This document shows, in pieces, positions 50,201-62,200 of a stretch of DNA of 64,000 nt. The notes beneath the pieces are model-generated. The model was not told where the DNA came from and ran no database searches. It saw only the letters and a program-made list of their open reading frames with translations. Location: positions 200,137-264,136 of the forward strand of contig VWZX01006203.1 of the NCBI GenBank assembly GCA_013399015.1, written 5' to 3'. How positions within the stretch are numbered: the first letter of the stretch is position 1; every line of letters starts with the position of its first letter. Made by a program: the position numbers and the translations under genes. Source of the stretch: Galbula dea. Lineage: Eukaryota; Chordata; Aves; Piciformes; Galbulidae.

Positions 50201-53200
50201 CAAAGGAAGAGTTCAAGTGAGAGCTCAGGCTGCCACTGGAAACTCCAATCCAAGCCTCACAGTTGCAGTGCAACAGAGAAACCCAGGAGGGTTTGGGTTG
50301 GTTCCCAAGCAATCTGCCTCCCCCCAGAGCCTGGCACTGCAGCCAGCTCTGTGCAAGGTCCTGTCCCTGCACAGCTTCAGACAGGGGCAAACAGACATCA
50401 ATAAAGCCAACTCTTAAGGATTTGCTTGAGAATTCCAAGTTCTTCTGGATGCTCTCAGCTGGATACAGCTTCCCTAGATTGCCTCTGCAATGCTCTGGAG
50501 TTCATCTCCTCCACATGCCAGCTCTGAGCAAAGGAGGTCACAGCACAGCCCCTGACTCTGATGACCTCAGATGTGCCACATAGTCCAAGTGTCAGCCACT
50601 TGCCTTTCTAAAGCAGTTCCACACCTCCCTGGAACACATCTGCCCCTCTGAAACCCTCCTGTTGAACCTCCATAGGCAGAGAGAGAATGTTAACCTTCCA
50701 CTGAGAGACCAAATCTGTTCTGTTCCTCTCAGCAGATGCATCTCAACCTCCCAGGTTTGGTTTTGTTAACCACATTTTGCCTCCCCAATGACACAGAGGA
50801 GGCAGTGGGAGCCTGTCAGCTCCCCTGTTTGCAAGTGAGTGTCACCAGCCAACCTCCAGGGCAGACTCTGGCAGTAAAGAAACAGAAAGAACAACTCAGA
50901 GATCTCATTTTCTTGGAGAAAAGAAAAGGAACAAGAACCAAAGCAAACTCCTCCTCCTCCTCCTCACACTGCACATCCTGCCAGGCACTGGCCATGTGCA
51001 ATCCCAGGTTGGGAACTAACCAGGGTGGTGAATCAGTAACAGTGCTCAGCTACCCAGAGGCATTCATGCCATTTGGAAAGCAGAGCATGTGTTTTGGGGG
51101 CAGGATGAGCTTTGTGTGTGTGTGTGTGGAGCTATTCAAGGCTACAAAGAGTGACCTGAGCTGAACCCACACTTGAGGCATCTCCAGGCTCTAAAAATGT
51201 ACCAGGCTGCTGAAGCAGATCTCTGCTGCTGAACTCAACTTTCCACTGCCACCCTCTGCCTCCCAGGGAAGGGATTGGTCAGCTACAGCTAGGAGGAGAT
51301 GATTGTGGCCCTCAGGGCTTTGCAACCCCTTCAGCTCCATGCCCTGGGGTTATTTCTCCTCTGGGGGGTAAATGGAAGCAGCAGGGGAGCAGAGGTTAAG
51401 ACTCCCTCAAAGCAAACATCAGGCACCACACAGCAGCACAAGCATCCACCTGATGGAGAAGGGGATGTCAAGAAGCAGGTTCAGGAGACCAGACTCCAGT
51501 TTTGAGTTTTCTCTTGCTGTAATTACTAATTAACTCCTTCTGGAGCTGCTGTTACCTCAGTGTGTGCACTGCTCTGAACAGTGGCCCCTACCAGGGGGCA
51601 GAGTGCAGGGACCCAGGTCTGGCTCATGCCACCTCCCTCCTCTGGAAGGAATCTTGGTGGCCAACAAGAACCTTGTTTGGCCTGAAAAGCCAAGCTCCAT
51701 GCCCCTCTTTACAAAGTGTGGATTCAGCAGCTCCTCCTGTTGAAGAGAATCTTGTTTTCCACAAGTCAAGCAGCAATCAGATCACTGATGCAGCACAGAG
51801 GAAGAGGCAGGAACAACTTCCCAAGTACCAAAAGGCAAGAACAACTCTGGAAGCTGCAAACCTCCACCTTCCTGCATTGATTATCCTCAACGGGCAGCAA
51901 CTTTCTTGCCCTATTCTCTGTATTTTCAAACATCTGATGTCTCCCCATTGTTGTTCCAGAGCAATTTTCATTGTGGGCATTCCAGTAGCTCCAAGGACCT
52001 GTCCTGTGAAATACTCAGCTTCCTTCTCCTGCTCCTGGCAGAGATGATCAGTGTGAGGCCCACAGAAGGATGGACATAGCTCATCACACACAATATGGTC
52101 TGTGCCTTGGCTAGCTTAAGCCAAGCTCTCCCACACACCTCAAAAAGGCCCTGGGCTGCCCTCCCCTCCTCCTGGACTCTTCTATCTGCAGAATTAATTG
52201 GGTTGAACTGGGAAACCCAAGGGGGGGGAAAAAAAGTGGCTTTTCCTAGGAGTTATTCCCCAGATCTTGGTCACTCTGTGATCCACTCATGTCTGTAATG
52301 GCACAAGTGTGTGTGGCAGAGAGAGGACAGAGCCAGAGAGAAGAGGACAGAGCCAGAGAGAAGAGGACAGAGCCAGAGAGAAGAGGACAGAGCCAGAGAG
52401 AAGAGGGAGACTGCTGCTTCTGCAGCAGAATCCATGGAATGACATCCTGAACAGCAGCCACCTAGCTCTCCTTTGCCTCTCAGGACTTTATGCCTTCTGA
52501 AATCTTTCCATGCTCTCCCCAGAACCAGAGTGGTTGAGGCTGGGAGGCACCTCTGGAGACTGCCTAATCCAGTGCCCTGCTCAAGGGAGGGGCAAGCCAG
52601 AGCAGGTTGCTCAGGACCATGTCCTGTTAGGCTCTGAATATCTCCAGGGACACTCCACAACCTTCCCTGGGCAGCCTGTTCCAGGGTGTAATCACCTGTT
52701 TGCTCCAACCTGGGCAAAACTCCTTCCAATCCAAAAGCAAACAACAGAGGAAAGAAGAAACAAAGCCTCAGGTGCTGATGGCCACTTTGTTCAGCTCCAA
52801 AGCACCTGGTGGAACAGCAGCCACCAGCTCTGCCTGTGGAAGGTGGACATGGCAAGAAGCATGGAGAGCAGAGCAAATGAAGTCCCAAGACCTGTGGTAG
52901 TGTCTCCTAGAGTAGCTAATCAGCTGGGGGAAGGAACAGCTTCTGGGAACTCCAGAGGGGTGCTGAGCAGGGCAGGTGAGATCAGAGCCTGGTACAGACT
53001 GGGATCAGACAGCTGGGAACAGGACAGGAGGGGCAAAAAGGGACAGAAAACAAGGAGACAAGGCACTGGGGGAGTAACTCCTCAACTGCTCTGTCTTCTG
53101 CACCCTTGCCATCTCATACTCCCTGTCAGCCTCCTGGGGGAGAGCTCTCCCAGGCTGCCAGAGGGCTTCTTATCTCCAGGGGAGTGCACACAGTGCCTGC

Positions 53201-56200
53201 AGAGAGGGCAGGAAACTCTGGGGAGCTCTATAAAGAGGACCTGAAGTCAAACAGAGTCATGTTGGGCTGGCAGGCTCTGGACAGGCTGTGCTGGGAGCAG
53301 GCAAGAGGCACAGTGCTCCCTGCAGAACTCATTTCCATGTCAGAAAAGAAGCAGCCTGTCAAGAAAGGCAGGAGGGAAGCTGAACTGCTGACTTCCAACA
53401 GCAAAAGGGGCTGGTGTTTAAAGGATGAGTTAGCTTAGGGAAGTGGAGATTGCTTCCTTATAGCAGGCTGACAAGTGGCACATCCTGGTGATTGGTTTCT
53501 TCCTCAAATACCTACCCCAGAAACTGGCCTGAGAAGCATCCTGGGCTGGCTGCACAGTAAAATTGAAAGAGAAGAAAAGACAAGACATCAGACTGTCACA
53601 ATTGTTTGCCTACATCAAGAGGAGTTTGGCTTTTGGAGATGTGGTGTCCTGGCACCACTGTGCAGACTAAAACCTGTCCTCCTGAGCAGCAGCAACAGCA
53701 AAGGGGTGGCAAAAGGAGGGAGGGACAATGCCCAGGCTTCCAGGTGGCAGCTGCAGGCATCCCAGCAGGTACTGGCTGCTGAAGCACCCAGCAGCAACAA
53801 GCACTGGGTGCAGTAACTGGCTTTGGTCAAGCTGCTGGAGAGAAACATTTCTTAGCTGAGGGCTGAAGGCACAGAAGAAACTGAGAGCCTGAACTGCATG
53901 AGGGGGGAGAGGGGAAATCCTGACAGGCTCTAACTCAACTCCCAGTGCTTCCTCTGTAGGCTGCATATGAAGTGTGAAGGCATCCAACAGCACTCAGTGT
54001 GACACTGTGGGTGCCACTCAAAACAGGACACTCACCACCCACAGCACTTGCATTCCTCCTGGAATTGGAAGGATTGCTCAGAGTGAGTGCAAGAAGACCA
54101 CAAATACCATGCTAAAGGACAAGGCTGTGGCATCTAAACTCCCCTCTTGCTTTTCCCTTCTTCTCAGCTGGATGAAAAGCTAGAGCACAACATGTGAGGA
54201 CAGAAAACTACCACAAAGAAACCCCCAAAAAACACCACCCCAGCTATTTTTGGCATCATCCAAGTTTAAATGAACCACAGGCATTTAGCTATTTGTGAAG
54301 GATTCTCACTTCATTCTCAAGCTGAGAGCTCAGAGATGGGAAATACAAGCAGGATCTTTCAGCCTGGAGGAGAGAAGGCTCTGAGGAGACCTTCTTGTGG
54401 CCTTCCAGGATCTGAAGGGGGCCACAAGAAAGCTGGGGAGGGACTTTGGAGGATGTCAGGTAGGGATAGGACTAGGGGGAAGGGATCCAAACTAGAGGAG
54501 GGGAGATTTAGACTGGATATCAGGAGGAAGTTCTTCACTGTCAGGGTGGGGAGACACTGGCACAGGTTGCCCAGAGAGGCTGTGGCAGCTCCATCCCTGG
54601 AAGCTTTGAAGGCCAGGCTGACTGGGGCTGTGGGCAAGCTGCTCTAGTGGGAGGTGTCCCTGGCAGGCAGGGGGTTGGAACCAGAGGATCTGTAAGCTCC
54701 CTTCCTGCTCTGCCAGCTCTGTGATTCCCTGATCTCCCAAACACAGAGTAACATCAGCTGCAGGTGCTCAGCTCTCAGCAGCCTCCCGCACACCAGAGCC
54801 TGATGGAATCCCAGAGGAACTGGCAAGATGGCTATGTCCAGCCCAAAGCTTTTATCCACTCACCAGCTGTCTTTCCCTCCCCCTGCCCACCCAGGCAGGG
54901 CTGTCTGCTGTCCTCACCTGGGCACAAAGACCTCGTTGTGAAGATAGTTCTCAAAGGTCTTGCGGAACGCAGACTCCTCCAGCTCCTTCTGGATCTGAGA
55001 GTCTGTTTTAGGACAGGAGCAACACTCTCCACTCACTTCCTCATTTTCACTTTGGTTATACTTCTGAGGGTCTTCAGATTCAAAAGGAGGAGACCAGGTC
55101 CTTGAGGGCAGTTTTAATCCTGTGGACAAAACAGGTTTACTGTCACTTCTGCTTGAGAGGGCAGAAGCAGCTGCTTGGTCCTGCAGAGCTCCAGAAGCAG
55201 TGTGCACAAGATTCACAGCAGACTGGGCATCCTCAGCAACTCTTCCCTCTTTCATGAGAGGCCTCTGGTTGAAAACTGTGCTCCCTTTGAAAGAGAGGGA
55301 GCTCTGCTGCTGTCAGCAGAGTTCTACCCCAGCTCATCCCAGTTTAGAGACCAGAGAGCAGCAGGTGAGAGTCTGGAAGTGCTCAGCGAAACTCTGCTCT
55401 GGAAAGATCCAAGCCAGCAGGCACAGGAAGCCTTCAGAAATTCACTTGGCCACCACATTTTTTTCCTTTCCTCTCTCCCCATAGCTGTTTATTAAACTTA
55501 TTCCTGAGTTTAGAAGGAACAAGTGCAGAAGGGAGATCCCCAAAGGAGAAAAAAATGCCTGAGTACTTGGTTGAAGCAAAAGGGTTTTGGAAAGCTCTTG
55601 CACATAACTTGGCAACAGCAGCTGATGTAGAATGTAACTGAACAGTGGGAGAGCACAGCTGCAGCTCAGCCTGCTTCTTGGAAAGGAGCAAAATGAGGCA
55701 TCCAGAGCCTCTCCAAAGTGTGGGAAAGATCTCCAGAGAGTTGAGAGAAGGCTTGAAAGAAGAGAGAAGCAGACACTCACCTTTCAAGCAGTAATCAAGC
55801 TCATAGAGCTCACTATCCTCTGCCTGCTGCTGCCAGAACACCAGGTAGTGGGTGATGTTCCCATTGGGCTCTGAGGGTGGCTTCCACTTCAGAATGATTT
55901 GGGATGAAGAGTTGGAAACAGATATGGGATCCAAGGGGACTGATGGAACTGTGTGGGTGGGAAAAGAGACAGAGGTCACTGCCAGTGCTCTGCCAGAACA
56001 AAGGACAAAGAGAAGCAGGTTTCTGTTTCTGTGGGAACCCACAGGAGGTGCCCTGCCACCCAACCATCCTGCTGCAGGACACACCACAGCCTGCAGACAA
56101 GCTCTGCCATGAGGCCACAGGAGCCTGATGGAAGCAGGGAACTCTGGCACCACCTCCCCAGGCAGGGAAGCACACATCCTTCCACGGGTCCAGGAACAGC

Positions 56201-59200
56201 TCCCTGCCCAAGCAAAGCAGCAGTGGCAGCCTGAAGTGTCATGGTTGCAGGACTATCATGGCTACCAGGCAGAAGACTATTTAGGTCTCTTTCTTTTTGA
56301 CCTGCAAGGCAAGAAGAGCTTCAGTGCTACTGACCAGTGGCACTGGTCTGGACGTAGATGATTTCGCTCTTGGCTCCGTAGGTTCTCCGCTCGTCTGAGA
56401 AGGTGACCAGGGTTTTGACAAACACAGCATACTGTGTCCAGGGTTTCAAGCCTCTCAGGAGCCAGCCTGGCTGGGCCTGGGCTTTGGGCTCATTGGAACG
56501 TGGAGGTGGGTCCACATCCACCACTGTCCAGCTGTTTGACCCACAGGCATCCTGGCCATCGAACTCGGTCACGTTTTGGTAGGGGCTTCAGGAAACAACC
56601 AAAGAGAGAAGCTTCAGGTGAGCAGAGTCTTAACAAGAACACTTCTAAAGCCAGCACTGGAAAGTTCTGACCCTCTAACCCTTGGAGAAAGCATAACCAT
56701 CCCATTGGATGTACTCTGAAAAGGAAGCCCAGGGAGCTTTGCAGCCCAGTCTCCTATCAGCCTCACAGGTCAGGTGCTGTTCCAGGATAAGCCCAACAGC
56801 TAAACCCAGGCTAATTATCTTCAGCTTCACAAAACCAGCTTGGCAACCTTGGTTCTAAAAGAGTATTTCCTACCTCAAAGGGAATAAAAACCTCAACATC
56901 CCATGGAGATAGTGGGGATGATGATAAACTCCATGGGTAGAGGAGCTAGATCTAGAGTAGTTGGAACAACTAACCAGAGAATCATTATGGTTGGAAAAGA
57001 ACTCTGAGATCATGGAGCCCAACTGTTAGTCTAACACTGCCATGCTCAACTAATGTCTGAACTGTCCTTAACTGAGGAATTCTGACACAATTCAGGAAGA
57101 AAAGGATCTTAATGAACACCTTTAGATAAAGGTAACATCAGAAACCTAAGTGTAGGAGCCAAAGAGCCACAGGGACTAAAGAGCAGGTTTAATATCTCAG
57201 TCAGAGACTAAAGAGCAGGTTTAATATCTCAGTCAGAGACTAAAGAGCAGGTTTACTATCACTTGTCCATGGCCAGAGGTGTCAGTGGAAGGCCAGAGCT
57301 GCTCCTTTCTCCCCCCAGAGGGCATCACTTACGCTTCCTTGTAGAAGAGCATGAATCCCAGGAGGTCACGGAAGTCAGGGGGCCAGTAGGGCTCCCACTT
57401 CAGCAGGATCTTGTCATGAGAAGTTCTGATGGAGGAAAACTTCAGCAGCTCATTCTCACCTGCAACAAGAGAAGCCAGAGTCCTGTTGGGAATGCTCCAG
57501 GTTAAAGGTTTCTGGGTTGAATTCTTCTGGAAGGTTGTGTTGTGCCCAGAGAAGGCTGGCAGGGAGCAGAGCTTCCATTAAAAGCTGAGCTTGCTTTGAT
57601 GCTAGTCCTGCCCCAGCCAGGGCTTGGGGTTAATGAACTCCCAAGGTCCTTGCCAGCTGAAACTTCTCTCTGATTTGATGACAATGACCCTGTAGAAGAG
57701 CTGAAACAAATTCTATGAAGTGGGAAATCTCAAGGCAATGTATTTCACTATGCATCCTGCCCTCTCCAGCTGAACCCAGGGACACTGCTTGCATGGAAGG
57801 CAGAGGCTACAGAAGCTAAGTGTGTGACTCCTCAGCCTTGCCTGGCAGTAGCCTGGTCCCTCTGCACACAGGAGGGAAGGACAACAACCAGTAGCAGAAG
57901 GGTGGAGCTCAGGGGACATGTTAGACAGTATGTTATGCCCAGGCTCTGCTGGGATCTGCCATTCCTGCAGGAGCTGCACCAGGGAGGAAGAACATTCCTT
58001 CTGCTGGCACCACATCCAGAACAAACCAGGCCTTTCTTGTTTCCCTCTGTTTCTTCCTTTCTGTAAACAGGATGCTGCCAGTGTGAAAACTAAACTGGAA
58101 ATGTAAAAACAACCAAAAAGCCAAACACTGGTGACCTGTGGTTTGAGGGCAGAGGGTGGCACAGAGAATAGCTCAGCAGAGTGGAGTGAAAGCTGGCAGA
58201 GAGAAATGAAACCTCCTCCTCCAGCTGCCTTCAAACCAAACAGCTACAGACAGAGCTGGGTTTGAACCCCAAATCCAGTCTGATCCCCAAATGTGGGAAG
58301 AGCTTGTTAGTGTCTCATGGGAGGAGGTGACCTTTAGAGGCAGCTCATGCCCAGGCTGGGGCTGTGATACCCCTGAGGGCACAGCTCCAGGGAGCTTTTC
58401 TCACTGACACTGCCAGTTTTCAGGTAGGCAATCACCATGTTCCCCTCTCCCCACTCTGCTGGCATGGCTGGGACTGCTGACACCAGGCAAAGCAGATCAA
58501 GAAATGATTCAGCTGAAGGATCTTCACTTTTGGAGCCTGGTCACAACTAGTTCCATCAGCACAGAAGGGCAGAACTGGGGAGGGGGCTGCTTTAAGCAGT
58601 GCTGTCACCAAATAGAGAGTGCAGCCATGGGATGGTCTGAGCTGCACTGCAAGCTGTGAAAAGAGGAAGGAACTGAAACCCAAGGGCTTGAAATCATGGT
58701 TTAATCAATGCTGGGGCTCACTGGCAGTACCTACTTACTGTGTAATGTGTCAGCCTGTGCCTGCTCCTGTCCCTCTGGGTGTGGAAACCTTTGTGGGGCC
58801 AGACCATAAACCAGAGCAGGCATTTCTGATTCTGTAACCTCACAGGGGATCACTGACATTCAAACCCCAGGAGATGATGGAAATCAGGAGGCCAGCAGGG
58901 CTCCCCCTGCAACAGGACCTTGTTGATCAACCCAAGAAGAACACAGCAGAAATGGGTTTTGCTGGGTTGTTTTTTTACCCCAAACTCCTTCATGCTCTGG
59001 ATCACCATGTGGCTCTGTAAGAGGATTACTGGCACAAAGAGGGAAAAGGGATTGTGTGTGGCACAGAATGGGAACAAACAGCAGGGCTGGGGGTGCCCAA
59101 GGGATGTGCTTATCAGTCCTGCTGCCAAAAGAAGTGTCTGCAGAGCTCCATCTCCAGCAGCATGGTTTTAGAGCATAAAGCCACACTGTGTGTCTGCTCC

Positions 59201-62200
59201 TCAGCCATGCTGACACAGGCATCCTCTGCTCATGTTCTTGGAGAAAGCTCTTAGCTTAGAAACCTCTCAGCAGCATTCAAGAGAAAAATGTTGGCCAAAT
59301 TTCCTCTGCCTGTTGTCATAGCAATTCCCTCACATGGCTCCAGGGATGGGTGGGATCCTGCTCCTCCATGTTTACCCAGTGTGTGCACCACTGCCTCATG
59401 ACATGGGGAAAGCAGATTATGATTATTAATCAGGTACTGAGCAGTAACAGCAAGTCCCAGCCCAGCCTGAGGTTATGTTGTGCTAAAACTCTTCACAGGA
59501 AAGCCACAACAATGCACTCAGACCTGAGAAGCTCACAGCTGAGCACACACACAGCAAACTTCTGAAGATCAGAGCTGGCAAGGTGGCTCCTGGCCAGGTG
59601 GGGAAGCCAGCAGCAGTTTTACTCGGGGCACAGTGGCAGTGTCACTGCAGGGCACAAGCAAGCAGCAAGTCACACACACACCTCATGCTTCTCCAAAGGG
59701 ACAAAGACAACCCCTGGGAAAACACCACAGGCCAGGCAGAGAGAAACGAGAGGTTGGCAAGGGAGAGGGAAAGGAAAATGATGCAATTCTGGCTGTACTC
59801 TGAGACTTTCTTACATGAGGCCTGGTCACCATTGGTCTTGAGGGCTATGTCATTCCTCTCCTGCCTCCCCTTAGTCCCAGAGATCTCTTCCATCTTGTGG
59901 ATCTCTGCCAGACACAGCTTGGGGTTGTAGTGGAAGAAGAGTTTGCCTCGGGCAATGGTCAGGTTGTGCTTGCTCCAGTCCCAGAGCTGTCGAAGATTCT
60001 GGTTGTCCAAGGCATAGAAGGAGTAATTCCTGAAAGCAGAGAGCCAAAAGGTGCCTGTGGGAGGGAAGCCACTGGGAACCTTCCCTCTCCTGCACTCATC
60101 CAGACAGCCAAAGGAAACCCGAAGCAAAACCATCTCCTCTGGTAGGACACAAGCCACAGGCAGAGGAACAGTGACAAGGAACATAGGAATTGGTCACCAA
60201 GAGAAATCACCCTGCTAGCACTGGCACTCCTGAGATGGCAGAGCAGGAGGCTGAAACTCACCCAGCTTCCAGGGTCTCTCCCCTGATCAGATGCAGCTTC
60301 CGAAAGAAGGAGAGAGAAACCAGGGCGTAAGATCTGCGAATCTTCAGGTACCCTGAGATCTCCTCTATCAAGCCAAGGTTGGCTTCTAGCTCAGCTGCTA
60401 TGTTATCTGTGGGGAGAGAAAGATCAGCTTTACTCTTCTGCTCTTACAGAGAAAAGCACTGCTAGCAGATCCAAAGCCACTGGAGAACTTCTTTACTGAA
60501 ACCTTACAGTCAGCAGAAAATGACAGCACAAGTGTTGTGAGGGGCTGAGGGAACTGGGGGTGGTTAGCCTGGAGGAGAGGAGGCTGAGGGAACTGGGGGT
60601 GGTTAGCCTGGAGAAGAGGAGGCTGAGGGAACTGGGGGTGGTTAGCCTGGAGAAGAGGAGGCTGAGGGAACTGGGGGTGGTTAGCCTGGAGAAGAGGAGG
60701 CTGAGGGAACTGGGGGTGGTTAGCCTGGAGAAGAGGAGGCTGAGGGAACTGGGGGTGGTTAGCCTGGAGGAGAGGAGGCTGACGGAACTGGGGGGGTTAG
60801 CCTGGAGAAGAGGAGGCTCAAGGGAGACCTTCTCACTCTCTGTAACTCCCTGAAAGGAGGCTAGAGCCAGGTGGGGCTTGGTCTCCTAAGAAGCAAGTGA
60901 CAGGGTGAGAGGATACTGCCTCAAGTTGTGCCAGGGGAGCTTTAGGTTGGATATTAGGAACAATTTCTTCCCCTAAAGGGTTGTCAAGTCCTGGCCCAGG
61001 CTGCCCAGGGCGGTGGTGGAGTCACCATCCCTGGAGAGGGTTTGAAAAACACCTAGATATGGCAGTTTGGAACATGGTGTAGTGGTGACCTGGCAGTAAT
61101 AGTTTCATGTTTGGACTCCATGATCTCAAAGGTCTTTTCCAACCTCAGTGACTCTATGCAAACCCCAACTGAAGACCACAAAAGCTTTGCAGTTATTTTT
61201 CTGCCTCGCTCGAAGATTCAAGAGTGGTGAAAACAAAAGAGAAACACCCCAGCTGAGGGCTGGTGGCACTGAGGTGACACCCAATGCTCCCTGTAGCCCC
61301 TTGCTGCTGCAGAACTTACTGCCACCCCGGATGTTGATGACCAAGCTGCCATTGACAACCGTGCAGCCCCGCAGCTCCTGCGCCGACGTCACCGAGTCGA
61401 TCGTCTTCTCCTTCCCGAAGTCACAGACCTTGGGGCAGGGGCCTGCACAGGGTGTGCAGTGCAAGCTGCAAAACCAGAGAGTTAGGAAGCTAAACGTGAT
61501 GATCCTTCAACCTGCAGCATCCTCCCCAGCAGTTGTCTCAAAGTGACAGTGTCCTGGTATCATGCTGTGGGATCCACGGGCAGCACGTGGCTCTGGGAGC
61601 TGCAGGTTAAGTGCTGGTAGCTCCTTAGGTTATCAGTTCTACATTTGGAAGGCTAATTACTCTGTCCCCATGCAACAGAAGGCAGAATGGGGTGATTTGG
61701 GCAACAGAAAGCAGAATGGAGTGATCTGGACTATTCTGCCCATCCCATCTACCACAGTGCTGCTGAGTGCTACACATATCAGGGGCTTCAAGACTTAGAA
61801 GCTCAAGCCCAGTCTCCACCCCAAGATCATTAACCAAACATGGCATTAATGAGTCATGAGCTCATCTAGGAATCCTCTGATTAAGGACTGGACAACAACC
61901 AACCCAAGGAAGCATGTGCTTTGTGCTCTGGAGAAATGCTTCTGAGGAGGCAGCAAGATGACTGCTTGCCCTGGGTGGAAGCCCACAGGAAAGTGTTCCC
62001 AAGTGCTTCAGAGAAAGAAATGCTCTAGGAAGAGCATGGAGTAGTGGTGGGAGGTCCTACTGAGAGGTGCTGGCTGTTACCCAAGCAGCAGATCTACTTT
62101 GGGGGCTGCTGCTACTCCCTTCTTTTGCAAAGCAAAGCAGGAAATGGCACAGAGTCCTGTTGAGAGTCAGTTCCCCGAAATTATGGTGGCAGGAGCAAAG

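Larger units (their letters stand above)
50144..54917 (-). other. INSR intron 10 (position of mammalian exon 11)
   Basis: 4.8 kb. Holds a CR1 fragment in each orientation, a 20-bp tandem repeat and a TG run (51112-51128). I saw no 36-nt exon encoding a peptide like KTSSGTGAEDP, and exon 10 joins exon 12 in phase. Confidence 0.75.

Noticed and set aside
52271..52888. 205-aa minus-strand open frame with SLALSSSLWLCPLL repeats
   Set aside because: Produced by the 20-bp tandem repeat and a CR1 fragment inside INSR intron 10.
60560..60853. Plus-strand open frame with a 13-residue repeat
   Set aside because: It is entirely the expanded CR1 segment. The period of 39 bp keeps the frame open, and there is no splice or homology support.
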